Both the position numbers and the translations under genes were made by a program. The notes below the pieces were generated by a model, which was given only the letters and a program-made list of their open reading frames with translations, was not told the DNA's origin and did no database searches. A DNA stretch of 64,000 nucleotides, taken from the NCBI RefSeq assembly GCF_035594125.1, contig NC_087166.1:17867266-17931265 (forward strand), in the 5' to 3' direction. The stretch is from Scylla paramamosain (Eukaryota > Arthropoda > Malacostraca > Decapoda > Portunidae). Positions 35,110-49,357 of the stretch are shown here, one piece after another (the first letter of the stretch is position 1; the number at the start of each line of letters is the position of its first letter).

Positions 35110-35964
35110 TTACTCTCTTTTTACTAATACTACATCGCCAGGCTGCATATTTCTTTTTCCTACATGCCATTTGGCCCGAACAATCAGTGTGGAGAAAAAA
35201 AAAAAAAATCCATGGTCCATTAAAAAAAAAAAAAAAAAAAAGATAACTTCATCAACATACTTGAAACACTTCAAAAGGCTGGTGTCAGTATTACACATGT
35301 CTGGTGGAGCTTTATTAGATGTCCTGCCTAACAACAAGTCATTTGGCAAAAGACATGTTCCTAGGTTTTTCCCCAATGGGCCTTTCATTAATCAAATTTG
35401 CCACTTCAAATAAAAAAAAAAAAAGCAGTTTGCAGCTCCCCAAACTGAAGAACCCTATCACCTATGGAATAAGTAAGTGCTCTTTTAACTGATTTTATAA
35501 GAGATTCTGAGCACCCATTTTGCCAGGGAGCATCTGCACCCTTGGTAAACTTCCAGCTCATCCTCTCTTTTCCAATTTCGTCAAAATCCAAATCCACTAT
35601 ACCGCCAGTCAATCCTTTTTTTGCCTTGACTAGCTGAGTACCTCGATCAGAATACACTACTTTTTGGAAAGGCTCTCACACTGACAAATCTCCTGAATGT
35701 CTTCAAAAAAATGTTAGTGTTATATCCTTCTGCAATATTTAGGTATACAGCCCTACGCACCATACATGTAAAAATTACACCATATACTTTTAACTCAGTT
35801 CTCCTTTTAACAGGGGCTTTGAAACAGAATGGTCCAAACAAATCCAATGATGTATTGTAAAATGGAGTAGCAGGTTTAAGTCTTTCTTCTGGCAATGATC
35901 CCATACATTGTGCTTCATACACCTTTTGAATTCGTCTACATACGACACACTGAGACTTTTTCAT
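35110..35964 (-). pseudogene. BEL-1 integrase, broken
   Basis: Frames 35647-35964, 35406-35657 and 35110-35388 give the integrase core and tail in order: CVVCRRIQKVYEAQCMGSLP (end of the H2C2 finger), FYNTSLDLFGPF (first Asp), VYGVIFTCMVRRAVYLN, then SDRGTQLVKAKKGL (second Asp), GADAPWQNGCSESLIKSVKR (the E of DDE) and, after A-tract breaks, DVVLVKRE at the DNA-binding end. The A-runs at 35197-35242 and 35411-35424 break the frame. The protein would insert element DNA into chromosomes. Confidence 0.88.
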
Positions 35965-36922
35965 TCTTAATCAATTTCCTGACCCCTGTAACCCAGTATT
36001 TACTTGGCAATGTGGCTTCTTTTCGTGAATGATCATGGTTATGCAAGTGCAGGATCAATAACTTAGTGAATGGATGTTCAGGCACTAGCAATACATATTC
36101 TCCTTGACTCCAGTTAGTTTTAAGCCATTTGCTTATCCTTGCTCCTACAATTATTATCTCTTCTTTATTCATACTAGGACCTACCCTTTCATACCTTGAT
36201 TGCCAGCTTTCATCTTTCTTCCTTTGCACTTGTTTGATCCAAAACATCTCTGCCTTCAACAATTCTTGTGCACTCGGTTCCCTGGATAACTCTAACAATG
36301 ATCTCGATTGTGATACATTCACAGCTCTTGCAGTTACATTGATAAGTTTATCATAATCACTGAACCTGTCAATATTTAGAACTATATTCACTTCAGCTAC
36401 AGCACATGAACTCTTTCCCTCTCTGACGTAGAGTATATCTGGTATTTCAACACCACAATGCTGACTGATGGGCCAGTCCCCTTTTGGACAACCTTAAAAA
36501 TTCAGGTCCTATTTGCCAGGTAGAGTTCTTGTGGAGAAGACTGAGTCTGCAGCCACGAGTACACAAATCTGCAACATTGTTATCAGTGCTGACCCAGTAC
36601 CACTCGCTAGGTTGACTCTTCTCTTGTATTTGTGCTATTCTGTTTCCCACATAAGCGTCAAATCTAAAAGATTCCTTTTGAATCTGGCCTCTCACTATCT
36701 CTGAATCAGTTATATGAACAACGGTATCAAATGAACATTCCATTTCTTCCCCCTATGAATTGTCTTAATCTGCACCCCAACACTGTCCCCACACAACTCT
36801 AATCGTGGTACAGTAACCTGACGAAGAGGAGCCAATTTACTCTTTGATGCAACCAATGCACATTCAATAGATCCATCCATCAAATGCCATCTCACATATG
36901 CCACTGCCCCAAATGCTTTCAT
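35936..36922 (-). pseudogene. BEL-1 RNase H and integrase zinc finger region
   Basis: Frame 36710-36922 begins GAVAYVRWHLMDGSIECALV followed by ASKSKLAPLRQVTVPRLEL, the BEL-type RNase H start. Frame 36447-36743 continues with HITDSEIVRGQIQ, NRIAQIQEKSQPSEWYWVST and DNNVADLCTRGC, the conserved NVAD-x-x-TRG block. Frame 35936-36391 reads LLILHLHNHDHSRKEATL with two histidines of the H2C2 finger and KYWVTGVRKLI. Frame changes lie between the blocks. Confidence 0.88.
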
Positions 36923-38244
36923 GCTTCCATCAGAAAAAAAAAAAATACTACATCAGGATTACCCACAGCATCCCTAGGCTTTAAACACCTTTTAAAAGAA
37001 ATATATTCCATTTCGAACATTTCCTTAAATAACAATTTCCATTTCCGATGGAATTCTTCATCAATGGTTTCATCCCAACCAGATTTTCTGCCATCGGCAT
37101 TCATATCCACCACCAACTCCTTCATGAATAGTTTCATTTTCAGTGTAAATGGAGTCACCATTCCCAATGGATCGTATATACTCGCTACTTGTCTCAAAAT
37201 GATCTTTCGTGACAGTACTTTGGGCACTACCTTTTTTAAGTCTTCAACAGTCAAATAAGGCCCTAGAAAACAGTTTTTCATTTTCTTAGAGAAGTTCAGG
37301 TGAACTTTAAACATGAACATATTCTTTTGAGGATCCCAACTCAAACCTGAAAACTTCTCCTTCGAGTCTACAATTTTTGGGTGCATTAATGACACATTCC
37401 TGTCACCTGACACTGTCCATTCATTGATTTCAAATCCTCCCATGTTAAGCACAAGCTCAACTTCCTCCATTAGACGGTGGGCTTCACCGTGATCAACAAC
37501 ACTTGTCAGAAAATCATCCACGTAAGAGTTACATTCTATCAATTTTTTGGCATTTGGGCACTGATTGGATATTGAAGTTTTCCTGAGAGCTATCATGGCA
37601 ATTGCTCCTCCTGGTCTATCCCCAAAGGTAACTGTAGTCAAAGCATAATGATCAGGTATACGGTCTACATCCATCTCTCTCCAAAGGAATCTATGACAGT
37701 TTTGATCAAAAAGAGAAATATCTACAGAGTTATACATCTTTTTGATGTCCCCAGTTAAACCCACAAAATCTTGTTGAAACCTCAATAGTACTCCTAAAAT
37801 ATTGTTAAGACAGTCTGGCCCTTTCGCCAAAAAATCATTTACTGAACTCCCCATGTAGGATGCAGAGGAATTGAATACGATACGGAGAGGGGTGGATCTA
37901 GACTCAGGTTTATGGACTTCATGGTGAGGTAAGTATAATACAGGTCCTTCATAGTTTAGCATTTCCTCCTTTGTTAGTTTACGAGCAACACCGCTATCTA
38001 TCATATCCTGAATTTGTTCACAGTATTTTTGTGCGTGAGTAAAACCCATTTTGTTTAGCTTCCTGTTTGTTGACTTCAACCTTGCATATGCCATCGAGCA
38101 ATTATTCTGTAGATCGTTAGGATCCCTTATCCACGGATACTCAGCAATCCACCTTTTATGTTTTCCGTCATATATTAAGCCATTCTCTATTAAATTGACT
38201 TCCCTTTCTTCCTTTATTGTCAAGTGATCATTTCCCTCCCACAT
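36919..38244 (-). pseudogene. BEL-1 reverse transcriptase
   Basis: A 441-codon frame. It shows GPVLYLPHHEVHKPESRSTP and LRIVFNSSASYMGSSVNDFL (BEL-type RT motif 1-2), GLTGDIKKMYNSVDI with the first Asp, DRPGGAIAMIALRK, and ECNSYVDDFLTSV with the YVDD catalytic box. The thumb follows with FEINEWTVSGD, FSGLSWDPQ and ILRQVASIYDPLGMVTPFTL. The frame ends at an A-run near 36938 that separates RNase H. All RT residues appear present, so this is the least damaged part of the element. Confidence 0.92.
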
Positions 38245-38297
38245 TTAGGTGAACATGACACTCCCAAGTCTTCCGTCACAAAAAAAAAAAAAAATGT

Positions 38298-39014
38298 TCA
38301 ATACGCCTTTTGCATTTCTAATCTAGGCTTAATTATTAAAAAGTCATCTGTCATTGTCCCTTGCACTTGATGCACAAAAATATTTGAGCCCTTTCCATCA
38401 TCAATAAGCCCTTGATCTCCCCTTACGCAGAATCCAAACCGGCCTTTCATCAGCTGAAGACTTCCTACTATTTTTGCAACTATGGGAAGAAGAGCATAAT
38501 AATCCGTGCCAATCAGCAAATCAGTCTTTCCATTAGGTCCAACAATTTCTTGTGGATTTACTCCTAGCTTAGATGCAATATCCGCTATGTTTACCTCACC
38601 AATTTCTGAAGTTATTTTCTCAAAACCCACTGCTTCAACAGTGCAATGTGTGCCTTCAGTGTCAATTAATGGAACTGTATATACCCAGGTATCTATCCTT
38701 TCTGTTTCAGATTGATGCTCTATTGATGCTTTGATTGTTTGAAACTCCTTGAAGAAACATGAATGTAATACTGGATGATGCAATTTCCAACATGTATCAG
38801 TGTTATTAATCTTAACATTACAATATATCTTCTTGTTACAATTTCTGCTCATGTAATAGGGCTCCAAACACGCGAAACATGCCCCTGCTCTCTTCAAACT
38901 TTCCATCTTTGATGCGTCATGTAATTTGCTGAAGGCTTCACATTGACTTATATCATGTGATGGATTATTGTGATACCAACACCCTCTTACATTAAATTTA
39001 TGACCGGGACCCAT
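38298..39014 (-). pseudogene. BEL-1 zinc cluster and aspartic protease
   Basis: A 238-codon frame. Residues ~11-75 hold the Pao-type cysteine/histidine clusters (CWYHNNPSHDISQCEAF, ACFACLEPYYMSRNC, CWKLHHPVLHSC). Residues ~100-235 match the BEL peptidase A17 region: WVYTVPLIDTEGTHCTVEAV, IVGPNGKTDLLIGTDYYALL and GRFGFCVRGDQGLIDDG. The usual catalytic DTG/DSG is read here as LIDTEG, suggesting an altered active site. An A-run at 38280-38294 separates it from RT. Confidence 0.85.
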
Positions 39015-39042
39015 TCCATAATGCTTGCCTCTAGCTTGATTA

Positions 39043-40105
39043 TTATGTGATGCTCCTCATTGTGTGTACCATGTTCTTGAAACAGTCAAACGATTGTTTC
39101 TGGCAGTTTTCCTGGATCTGAGCTAACTTACAAATAGCCATTGACAAACTTGACATCTCATCTACATTCTCCTGAGTAGAGGCTGCATTAACTGGGACCT
39201 TCATGTCAGCCTTTGATGCCCTTATATCATACTCCATGTACTCTGTTACCTTTCGTTCTTCTACCAAAAATCTAACCAACTCTTCAAATTTTTCATCATC
39301 ACCGAAAATCCTTGCCTTATGAGTTCACCCCTTCAAATATATTGGAAGCAATCTTTCCACTTTAAGCAAACAATGGGAATTATCTATTTCATTTAACTTG
39401 TCAATCTTGCCCAAATCTAGCTAAGCTTGCTCCACTGCACTGATCATATGCAAGAGTTTGGATTTATTGCTCTCTGGTACAGGTTTTAATGCATAAACAT
39501 CACCCAAAGCAGCATCCAGTATCTTGGCTGATAAGCCAAACCTGTCATATAATCTTTTCCACATTTCGTCAAATTCATCTAGTCTTCCCACTACCTCCCT
39601 TGCCTTTCCTGACAATGGCTGCCTAAGAATAAAAGGATCTTTACCATGATGGGATACCACCAGTCATGTATAGTCCTTCACAAATGTAGGAAAATCACGC
39701 ACATCACTACTAAATATGGGAGGTTCCACTTTCTTAATTTGAATATTGCATTTGTCATCATTTGAAACTTTTTGTTGTCTTTTCTGTTTATGCTTAAGTT
39801 TAACAATTTTACTCTGACACTCATATTTCAGCTTTTAGTGAATCCCACATATACTCTAAATGTTGGGTTTGTTCGTCCTCACTACATTCCAGCAATAAGT
39901 GAACATTGACATCTTCTAATTTATCAAATAACTCTGATATTTCTTTGTACACTGCATCCAACACTTCCATGGGGCTATCCTGTGGGAGCATTCTTACTTT
40001 GACAATGCCGCAGTGCTTCTTGAGTGTCTTGATGATTGCATCCTTGTCTTGCCCCACTACTTGAGCTGGGGTGCCCACCTCCGCCGTGCTCTTGCCCTCC
40101 GCCAT
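39043..40105 (-). pseudogene. BEL-1 gag, broken
   Basis: Frames 39821-40105, 39421-39660 and 39043-39279 give gag in order. The ATG at 40105 starts MAEGKSTAEVGTPAQVVGQD; then a helical segment LDAVYKEISELFDKLEDVNV and ECSEDEQTQHLEYMWDSL; then PFILRQPLSGKAREVVGRLD and MWKRLYDRFG; then VRFLVEERKVTEYMEYDIRA. This is the usual BEL/Pao gag layout (helical N-terminus, then L-G.A..VV..L and L...FG). Stops and frameshifts separate the pieces. Confidence 0.82.
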
Positions 40106-40199
40106 CTAGGAGTGTTGTTGTTGGATTGTTTCGTGATGGGATCTCAAATGGGCCACGAGTGGTATCAATATTTATTGATCCAACCTGTAAATATTCTTA

Positions 40200-41255
40200 C
40201 AATCAATCACCAAATACAAAAGAAACAAAGTTATACAGACCATTACAGCAAATCCCCAAACGCATATAAATCCTATCAAAAATATTAAAACAAATGCGCA
40301 ATTGTAACGCTAATCCTTTAGCAAAGTTATTATAGTCTAATATACTATAAATACACAGCATTGTAAGTCTAATTCATCCGCAGTAGTTCACATTACACAT
40401 CATAAATACATAAATAGCTGTTAAAAACTTTTTTTTTTCTTGTTTTTCGTCTAGTTTTCCCTAGTCTGTCAGGGTTGAGACGGTGCCTCCTGATGAAGGA
40501 CTTTTGGATTTAGTATTTGGGAACCGTTACCCCGAGTGGATGCCCTTCGTACCCTCGGACCGTAGCCAGGATTCGGACCCGTGCGCCTGATGACCACTTG
40601 GCCCCCAAAGCGCGCGCTTTACCACTGTACCACGGCGGCTCCGCTAAACACATAATAACTATCAAATATGTCAGTATAAACACGTAATAAACAACACTTT
40701 AATCATTCACAACATTGGCCTCCTGTATGTCCCATCAATGTCTAGACCACGCTATTAATGTCCTGGCCACACCAGCACTGGCCAGACAACACCATCAACG
40801 TCCAGAACACTACAGTTAATTACAAAAAAAAAAAAAAAATAAATAAATAAATAAATAAATAAATAAACAAAATAACACGTGTTTCTCCATCAACACCCTT
40901 GCCAATATTCAAAATCACTTTAACACCTATTTCTATCATTTAGATTGATATAGATTTTCTCAACCGACTACTACATGCATATACACACCTTGCACATATG
41001 GCAGAGGAAAACCTGCCGGCGGAACAACACAAAGCAGGCCAAAGATGAGAAAAGGAGCAATCCTAGGACACGGTGTACAACCTCCTGATCCTAGGACACG
41101 GTGTACACGTGTGACCAGCTGGCTTGGACTCGACACCAGGAGCGGCCAACAACAAAACACAAGCGCCAAACGTATCACCCCACCATATAGCAAATACAAC
41201 AAATATCTCATATATTACAGCTTATAGGTTACATTTTGCGAATATTCGCGAAGCA
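40200..41255 (-). repeat. BEL-1 5' LTR, with SINE insertion
   Basis: Matches the 3' LTR at 34117-34905 apart from a 215-base insertion at about 40428-40642 and an A/AAAT-rich expansion at 40826-40865. Read on the minus strand it starts TGCTTCGCGAATATTCG at 41255. A short duplication near 41056-41102 (TCCTAGGACACGGTGTACA twice) is absent from the other LTR. Confidence 0.82.
40428..40642 (-). mobile_element. tRNA-derived SINE
   Basis: The minus strand begins GGAGCCGCCGTGGTACAGTGG. An A box (TGGTACAGTGGTAA, 40619-40632) and a B box (GGGTCCGAATCC, 40569-40580) are spaced as in a tRNA gene with a long D-to-anticodon region. An unrelated body follows, then an A-rich tail on the minus strand (T-run at 40429-40436). 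It interrupts the BEL-1 LTR: the other LTR reads straight through AAATAGCCGCTAAAGACA. Imperfect flanking repeats (GCTGTTAAAAAC / TCCGCTAAACAC) look like a target duplication. Confidence 0.85.

Positions 41256-41258
<3 letters not shown>

Positions 41259-41337
<79 letters not shown>
41259..41337. repeat. (AT)39 microsatellite, left of a solo LTR
   Basis: AT tract running directly into TGTTAC at 41338. Confidence 0.98.
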
Positions 41338-42628
<1,291 letters not shown>

Positions 42629-42631
42629 CGT

Positions 42632-43258
42632 AAGAGGTAATTGTCTCTGGTATGAAGGTATACATTCGCATATTTTTTTTTTCTAACACAAAAACTCGCA
42701 AACCTATTTTCATTACCTCCCGTGTTATCCACGATAGTGAGGCAGGTAAGAGACCTTACATTAATATTCCATCTTCTATCTTCTGAAACACATTTTATTT
42801 ATATTTTTTAACCGAAATCATGCCAAATATATTACTTAACTTGCTAAAAACTCTTTTTGACAATAGCCTCTCTCTCATCACCGTAATGTTGCATCTCTTG
42901 CTCTTTTCTATGGCTGTTTTCACGCTAACTGCTTTACTGATAACTGCATACCTCCCTTTCTCCTGCGGCCTCGCTGCACAAGACCTTTTCTTTCTCTCAC
43001 CTATATTATGTCTTTAATGCAAGATTTAACAAGTATTCTCAATCATTCATCCTTTTTTTTCTTAAAAACTCAGGAGCTCCCCATTTCCTCCTTCCCATGA
43101 CATGAACTCATGTGGGAGGTTTCAAGGCACCTTCAAGTTTAGGATGACCCTGTTGACCTTTCTTTTGGAACTGACACCTCTGTGGGCTCTTATTTTTATT
43201 TTTATTTTTTTTTTTTTGCCCTTTTTTTTATCTTCTTTTTTTGCTCCTCTTACATAAA
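42632..43258 (+). mobile_element. LINE family A fragment with large internal deletion
   Basis: It starts in the linker (GAGGTAATTGTCTCTGGTATG, equal to 21653), runs to AAAAACTCTTTTTGACAATAG, then jumps to CTCTCTCATCACCGTAATG (equal to 23356). About 1.45 kb including the RT is missing. It ends with the family 3' UTR and ACATAAAAAAA. Frame 42820-43017 shows PFSCGLAAQDLFFLSP in the alternative frame common to the family. Confidence 0.8.
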
Positions 43259-43313
43259 AAAAAATCAAGAAATATCAAAATATAAAGAGTGGCTTCTGGA
43301 TATAGCGAATAAA

Positions 43314-43620
<307 letters not shown>

Positions 43621-43639
43621 GTATTTTCTTGTATCTTTT

Positions 43640-44301
<662 letters not shown>

Positions 44302-44367
44302 ATGATTTTTCATTTCTCAGAATATGTGGCTTTCCCAAATGCTGTATACAGGACAGCAGCACAGCAC

Positions 44368-44462
44368 TTGTGAACCACCACTCTATCCTGGACAGCGCAA
44401 AACAAAGGTTATGAGTTTTAGGATTCGAGGAAGCTTATAAAATGTATTCTTCCATGCCATGT
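44368..44462 (-). mobile_element. Small inverted LINE family A fragment
   Basis: The minus strand matches the linker encoding [20 protein letters not shown] and ..HDRE.AH (for example 9900-10010 on the same strand), in decayed form. It lies head-to-tail against a + strand copy. Confidence 0.6.
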
Positions 44463-45617
44463 GTGTTAACATACTAGACCTTTTCGTCAATTCTTATCTT
44501 TCTGCTCATGCTGTCACATTCTTCCCCGTTAGGCTCCTCCGATTACAATGTCATATCTATTTTTTGTCTTGTCAGTCCAGTTCCTCCTCAGTATCCCTCA
44601 GAGCGAAGATTCCTCTGGTATTTTGCCTCTTCTAGTTGAGGGGACCGGAGGAGGTACTATTATTCTATTATTCAGATTTTCCATGGAATGACTACTGTTT
44701 CCAGGTCAGAGACCCATCTCTGTGTCCTAAACGTATATCAGAGATGATAGCGTCTGGCATTCCATACACTTTGTCTCTCCCTAAATCTTCCAAACCTAAG
44801 TTTAACTCAACCTGTTCTCGTGCTAAACATGATAGAGTGGCGGCCCACAAACGATACTTGAGCCTTCCATCACCTGAATATCATGTGCTTTATATTTCTG
44901 CCTGAAATCATACAGAGACCGTTCTCCAACTAGGAAGATATTCTTTCATTTATAGAAAATGTCAATTTTTTCTCTCCACTCAGCAGTACCTAGGCACAAA
45001 TATCTTCAACAACTTTTCTCCATATTTCCCTCCTCTATTTTAAGTTGGTGGCACTATTGCCATCTCACATATCTCTAAAGCTGAACCCTCCTCAGATCTT
45101 TGCTAAAAAAATCAATCTTGCATTATTCAGGAATTGTTCCTCCCTCTCCTTTTTATTGTGGTTATTTCATGCCTTCACAATAATGTGTTCTGTGCCCTCG
45201 CTGGCCCTAACCGTCGGGAAGTTTATGGACCTAATGGTGCCCCTCTTATTGTTGCCCGAAACTGTGCATCCGTGCTTACACTCTTATCAAACTCTAGCAA
45301 CTCTGTCTATCAACGTCTACCTTTCGTTGTTACTGAATGTTTGCCTACATTCAGTCTAATTCTAAAAAGGTTGACCGTTATAATTCCTCAGACTACCGTG
45401 CTATTACTTGATTTTCATTCCTCTCTATAGATTTTTTTTTTTTTATATGCACAACAAGAAGATTTTTAAGCATTTGTTATTTCACAATCATACCTGATCG
45501 CCACTATGGCTTCGTCGTAGCCGCTCTACTGGTGATCTGGCTTTCCTTACTGAGTCTAAATTTCTTTTAGGGATTTTGGCGAAACTTTCACCTTTCGTTG
45601 CCTTAGATATATCAAAA

Positions 45618-46390
45618 CATAAGAACATGGGGACATAATAAATAAGGGAAGCTCCAAGAAGCCATCAAGCCTTCACGTGGCAACCTCTGTAGGAACCATA
45701 CCTACCTACCTCCACCTACTATCCCTTCCATAAATCTATCTAATCTTCTCTTAAAATTCCCTAATGACTCAGCACTAACAACTTGATTAATGAGTCCGTT
45801 CCATTTATCTACCATTCTATTTGAGAACCTATTCCTTCCTTTCTCTTTTTAAACCTATTTTTTGAAGCTTGAACCTGCTATTTCTTGTTCTACCCTGGTA
45901 ACTGATTCTATGAATTTTGGTTACTTCCCCATTGTTATAACCGTTATACCACTTAAAGACTTCTGTCAGGTCCCTTCTTAACCTACGTCTCTCTAAAGAA
46001 TGTAAATTTAACACCTTCAGTCTCGCTTCGTAATGAATATCCCTCATCCCCTGTATTTTTTTTAAGTCATTCTCCTTTGAACTGATTCTAATAGACCTGT
46101 ATCCTTTCTGTAATATGGGTACCAGAACTGCAGAGCGTAGACTAGATGAGGTCTGACCTTCGCCAAATATAACTTTAATATTACTTCGGGACCTCTACTT
46201 TTAACACTCCTAAAAATGAATCCTAATACACTGTTTGCCCTATTTCTAGCCTCTATGGATTGGTTTCTTAGACGTAGTTCGTACATAACTATATCTCCTA
46301 AATCTTTTTCGTACCCTAAACTTACCAGAGCTTCGTTGATTATTGTATACCTTCTGTTTGGGTTCCCTCTACCTACGCTAAGTACTTTGC
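45618..46390 (-). mobile_element. LINE family B 3' fragment nested in LINE A
   Basis: The minus strand encodes the end of a CR1-like RT: LGFIFRSVKSRGPEVILKLY, AKVRPHLVYALQFWYPYYRK then LESVQRRMT (46062-46286), and NLHSLERRRLRRDLTEVFKW (45829-46047). The 3' end (CCCCATGTTCTTATG on the minus strand) has no poly(A). Flanking duplications ATCAAAA at 45611-45617 and 46391-46397 match the target, since uninterrupted copies read ATATCAAAAGCTTTTGAT. Confidence 0.88.
45829..46286 (-). pseudogene. LINE B RT thumb and C-terminal region
   Basis: Two frames separated by an AT-rich decayed stretch near 46050. The upper reads MYELRLRNQSIEARNRANSV and LGFIFRSVKSR, then the Y-x-x-x-V-R-P-x-L-x-Y-A-x-x-x-W block typical of LINE RT thumb regions. 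The lower reads MRDIHYEARLKVLNLHSLER followed by RRLRRDLTEVFKWYNGYNN. In family B the C-terminus carries this R-R-R-x-R-x-D-L helix rather than the LWNSLP tail of family A. Confidence 0.8.
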
Positions 46391-47290
46391 ATCAAAAGCC
46401 TTTGATAGATTCTGTCACAAAGCTACAATTTTCAGAAAAACCCTCGTACGACTTCTATACTTTTCTATGTAACTTCATCTCAAGTTTCCTTTCTGACCGT
46501 TCTATTTCAGGTGTGAGAGATGATAACTGTTTTTATTTTACATCTGTTCGCACTGGTGTTCCTCAGGGTTCTGTCTTGCCACCCACTCTCTAGAATTTCT
46601 ATTATTCATCAATGACCTAAGCCAAACTTTTTGACTTATCCACTCCTATGCTGATACTACTCTACCCTTTTCCACGTCTTTTCATAGGTGTCCATTTCTT
46701 CAGATATTTATTTAGTCACGCAGGGAAGCCACAGGGTGCCTTACTTCTGATCTCTCTAAAGCTTTTGACTTGGGCAGAGCAAACGTATTGTTATACAATG
46801 CCTCAAAACTCAATTTCTCAATCTATCAACTCAACACAACCTTCCAGATAAGTACCCTCTTTTCTTCCATGACACTCAACTCTCCACTCCTCTACATTGA
46901 ACATCCTCGGTCTATCCTTTACTAATAATCAAAGCTGGAAACTTCTCATCTCATCCCAGCTAAAACAATTTTGTTAGGCGTTTTAAGACGTCTACGCTAG
47001 TTTGTCTCACCTTTCCAGCTGGTGACTCTGTACAGGGTCCTTATCCGTCCATATAAGGAATACGCTCCACAAATATAAAGGGATGGAGTTTCATTCACAC
47101 TGTTCTTTCAGACAGGGTAACCCAAAAATGTTTCGTCTTATCAACTTCTTCCCTCCAACTGACTGACCTGTCTTTTTCGCATTGCTGCAATGTTGCATAT
47201 TTTGTTACTTTCTACCACTATTTTCACGCTAAATACTTTTCTAGTCTTGCTTACTGTATGCCTCTCCTTCACGTCGTCGTTGCATATGTC

Positions 47291-48367
47291 TATTGTCACG
47301 ACTCCGGTTATCTTTCCAAGAAACTGGACGTTACACTGATCCCAGAAAGTTTTAAAGGTCTGAATTTTTAAAGGCCTCGAATACCTACCCGATCTATCCG
47401 AAATCGCCAGCTATTAAACCCTCTCACAAAACCCTTACCTTGGCACAGCACGCCAGGAATCAACTTAATACCAAATCAGTGATGGGATAGAAAACACAAT
47501 TATTTTATATAATAACAAGATATATTAATAATAATGTTAACTCGCAAACAAATTGAGGTAGTACACGTTAAAGGAAATTAGGGAACACATTTCTACCATA
47601 GACCAACGCATGATAGTTCCCACACTCATTTACAATATGCTTCCCTTACTTCAGGCTCTTATATCACCTCCCCTGTAGCTTAAAGGCTATACACACAAAT
47701 ATATGACATTCCTATCACTTTACAAAGTATTAAAACCCTTTTGCTCCTTCATAGACAGCTGAAATATTTTCCCCAGCTGAAGGAATCTCCCTAGACGCTG
47801 TCACCGCGTCACCAAATAACCATTCCCGTATTTTACCTCCTCATATCTCACTAGGCATCACCATAGTTCATCTATAGCACCATAACACCATGCCCAAAGA
47901 CACCAATAACGCCGAAGTACCACCACAACCCCAGTCACAAAATGGCTGCCTCTTAACATCGACGCTGCCCCTCAGCGTTACGTCATGGACACAACTCACC
48001 AACCAAATTTCAGAGGACAAGAGCTCATGGAACACAAAAGACTCACCATCCTGATCCTGGATATCAGGTTTATACCATCACATCACTAATACCTCCACAC
48101 ATCCACTCAATCACCACAACACCACCAAAACTCATCCCCTGAGAACGCCACCCCTCTTTTTCCCTTCAGGGCTCTTGCGCTCTCTCTCAAGAATTTGCTG
48201 ACTCAAATACAAAACCTAAACACATATCGCCTCTCGCCTCAAAACATTCCACCTCAAATACCCCTCTTCCCTTACATATGCATACATATAAAGAACTTAA
48301 ATTATGAAGGGATAAATGCTACATAATAAAATAAATAAATTAGCTTTATACTAACTTATAACTAAGA
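47291..48367. other. Unassigned sequence, about 1.1 kb
   Basis: It begins TTGTCACGACTCCGG beside the LINE A break and is free of microsatellites. There is no coding frame or repeat that I recognise. The start TGTCACGACTCC could be an LTR terminus, but no matching end or target duplication was found. Confidence 0.4.
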
Positions 48368-48477
48368 TTTTTTTTTTTATGTAGGAGGGACACCGGCCAA
48401 GGCCAACAAAAATCTGATGAAAAAAAAAAAAAAGCCCACTGAAATGCCAATCCCATAAAAAGGGTCCAAAGCTGTTG

Positions 48478-49095
48478 TCAATAATTGAAGAATAAGTGTC
48501 TTGAAACCTCCCTCTTGAAGGAATTCAAGTCATAGGAAGGTAGGAATACAGAAGCAGGCAGGGAGTTCCAGAGTTTACCAGAGAAAGGGATGAATGATTG
48601 AGTATACTGGTTAACTCTTGCATTAGAGAGATGGACAGAATAGAGGCGAGAAAAAGAAGAAAGTCTTGTGCAGCGAGGCCGCAGGAGGAGGGGAGGCATG
48701 CAGTTAGCAATATCAAAAGACCAGTTAGCATGAAAATAGCGATAGAAGACAGCTAGATATGCAACATTGCGGCGGTGAGAGAGAGGCTGAAGACAGTCAG
48801 TTAGAGGAGAGGAGTTGATGAGACGAAAAGCTTTTGATTCCACCCTGTCTAGAAGAGCAGTATGAGTGGAAACTCCTCAGACATGTGAAGCATACTCCAT
48901 ATATGGACGCATAAGGCCCTTGTACAGAGTTAGCAGCTGGGGGGATGAGAAAAACTGGCGGAGACGTCTCAGAACACCTAACTTCATAGAAGCTGCTTTA
49001 GCTAGAGATGAGATGTGAAGTTTCCAGTTCAGATTATAAGTAAAGGACAGACCAAGGATGTTCAGTGTAGAAGAGGGGGGACAGTTGAGTGTCAT
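48478..49095 (-). pseudogene. LINE A thumb and C-terminal domain
   Basis: Frames 48877-49095 ([37 protein letters not shown]) and 48478-48843 (ESKAFRLINSSPLTDCLQPL, SGKLWNSLPASVF, KREVSRHLFFNY) are joined by a one-base slip near 48865. Confidence 0.9.
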
Positions 49096-49357
49096 TGAAG
49101 AAGAGGGGATAGTTGTCTAGAAGGTTGTGTCGAGTTGATAGATGTAGGAATCGAGTTTTTGAGGCATTGAACAATACCAGGTTTGCTCTGCCCCAATCAG
49201 AAATTTTAGAAAGATCAGAAGTAAAGCGTTCTGTGGCTTCCCTGCGTGAAATGTTTAAATCCTGAAGGTTGGACGTCTATGAAAAGACGTGGAAAAGTGC
49301 AGGGTGGTATCATCAGCGTAGGAGTGGATAGCACAAGAAGTTTGGTTTAGAAGATCA

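Larger units (their letters stand above)
34117..41255 (-). mobile_element. BEL/Pao LTR retrotransposon (BEL-1)
   Basis: This minus-strand element has two recognisable LTRs. From right to left its internal region holds gag, zinc cluster and protease, RT, RNase H and integrase, the order known for BEL/Pao. Frames are broken in several places, often at A/T homopolymers, but domain order is complete. The 5' LTR (right) contains a SINE insertion. The LTR divergence and frame damage indicate an old copy. Confidence 0.9.
44463..47290 (+). mobile_element. LINE family A copy, highly degenerate, with nested LINE B
   Basis: The segment is collinear with copy 2 from the endonuclease end (CTAGACCTTTTCGTCAATTC, equal to 21397) through linker (44636-44905), RT fingers (45134-45430), palm (46410-46700, [23 protein letters not shown]) and C-terminus to about 47290. 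LINE B is inserted at 45618-46390 in the ALDISKAFD codons. No frame longer than 100 codons remains in register. It appears to be among the oldest family A copies here. Confidence 0.82.

Noticed and set aside
47291..48367. Possible solo LTR starting TGTCACGACTCC
   Set aside because: No matching terminus, target duplication or second copy was found in the window.
48525..48731. Second overlapping frame LTALLILLTACLPS in LINE A C-termini (also 8543, 23410, 60223)
   Set aside because: The +1 shadow of the C-terminal domain. It recurs only because the copies are related.
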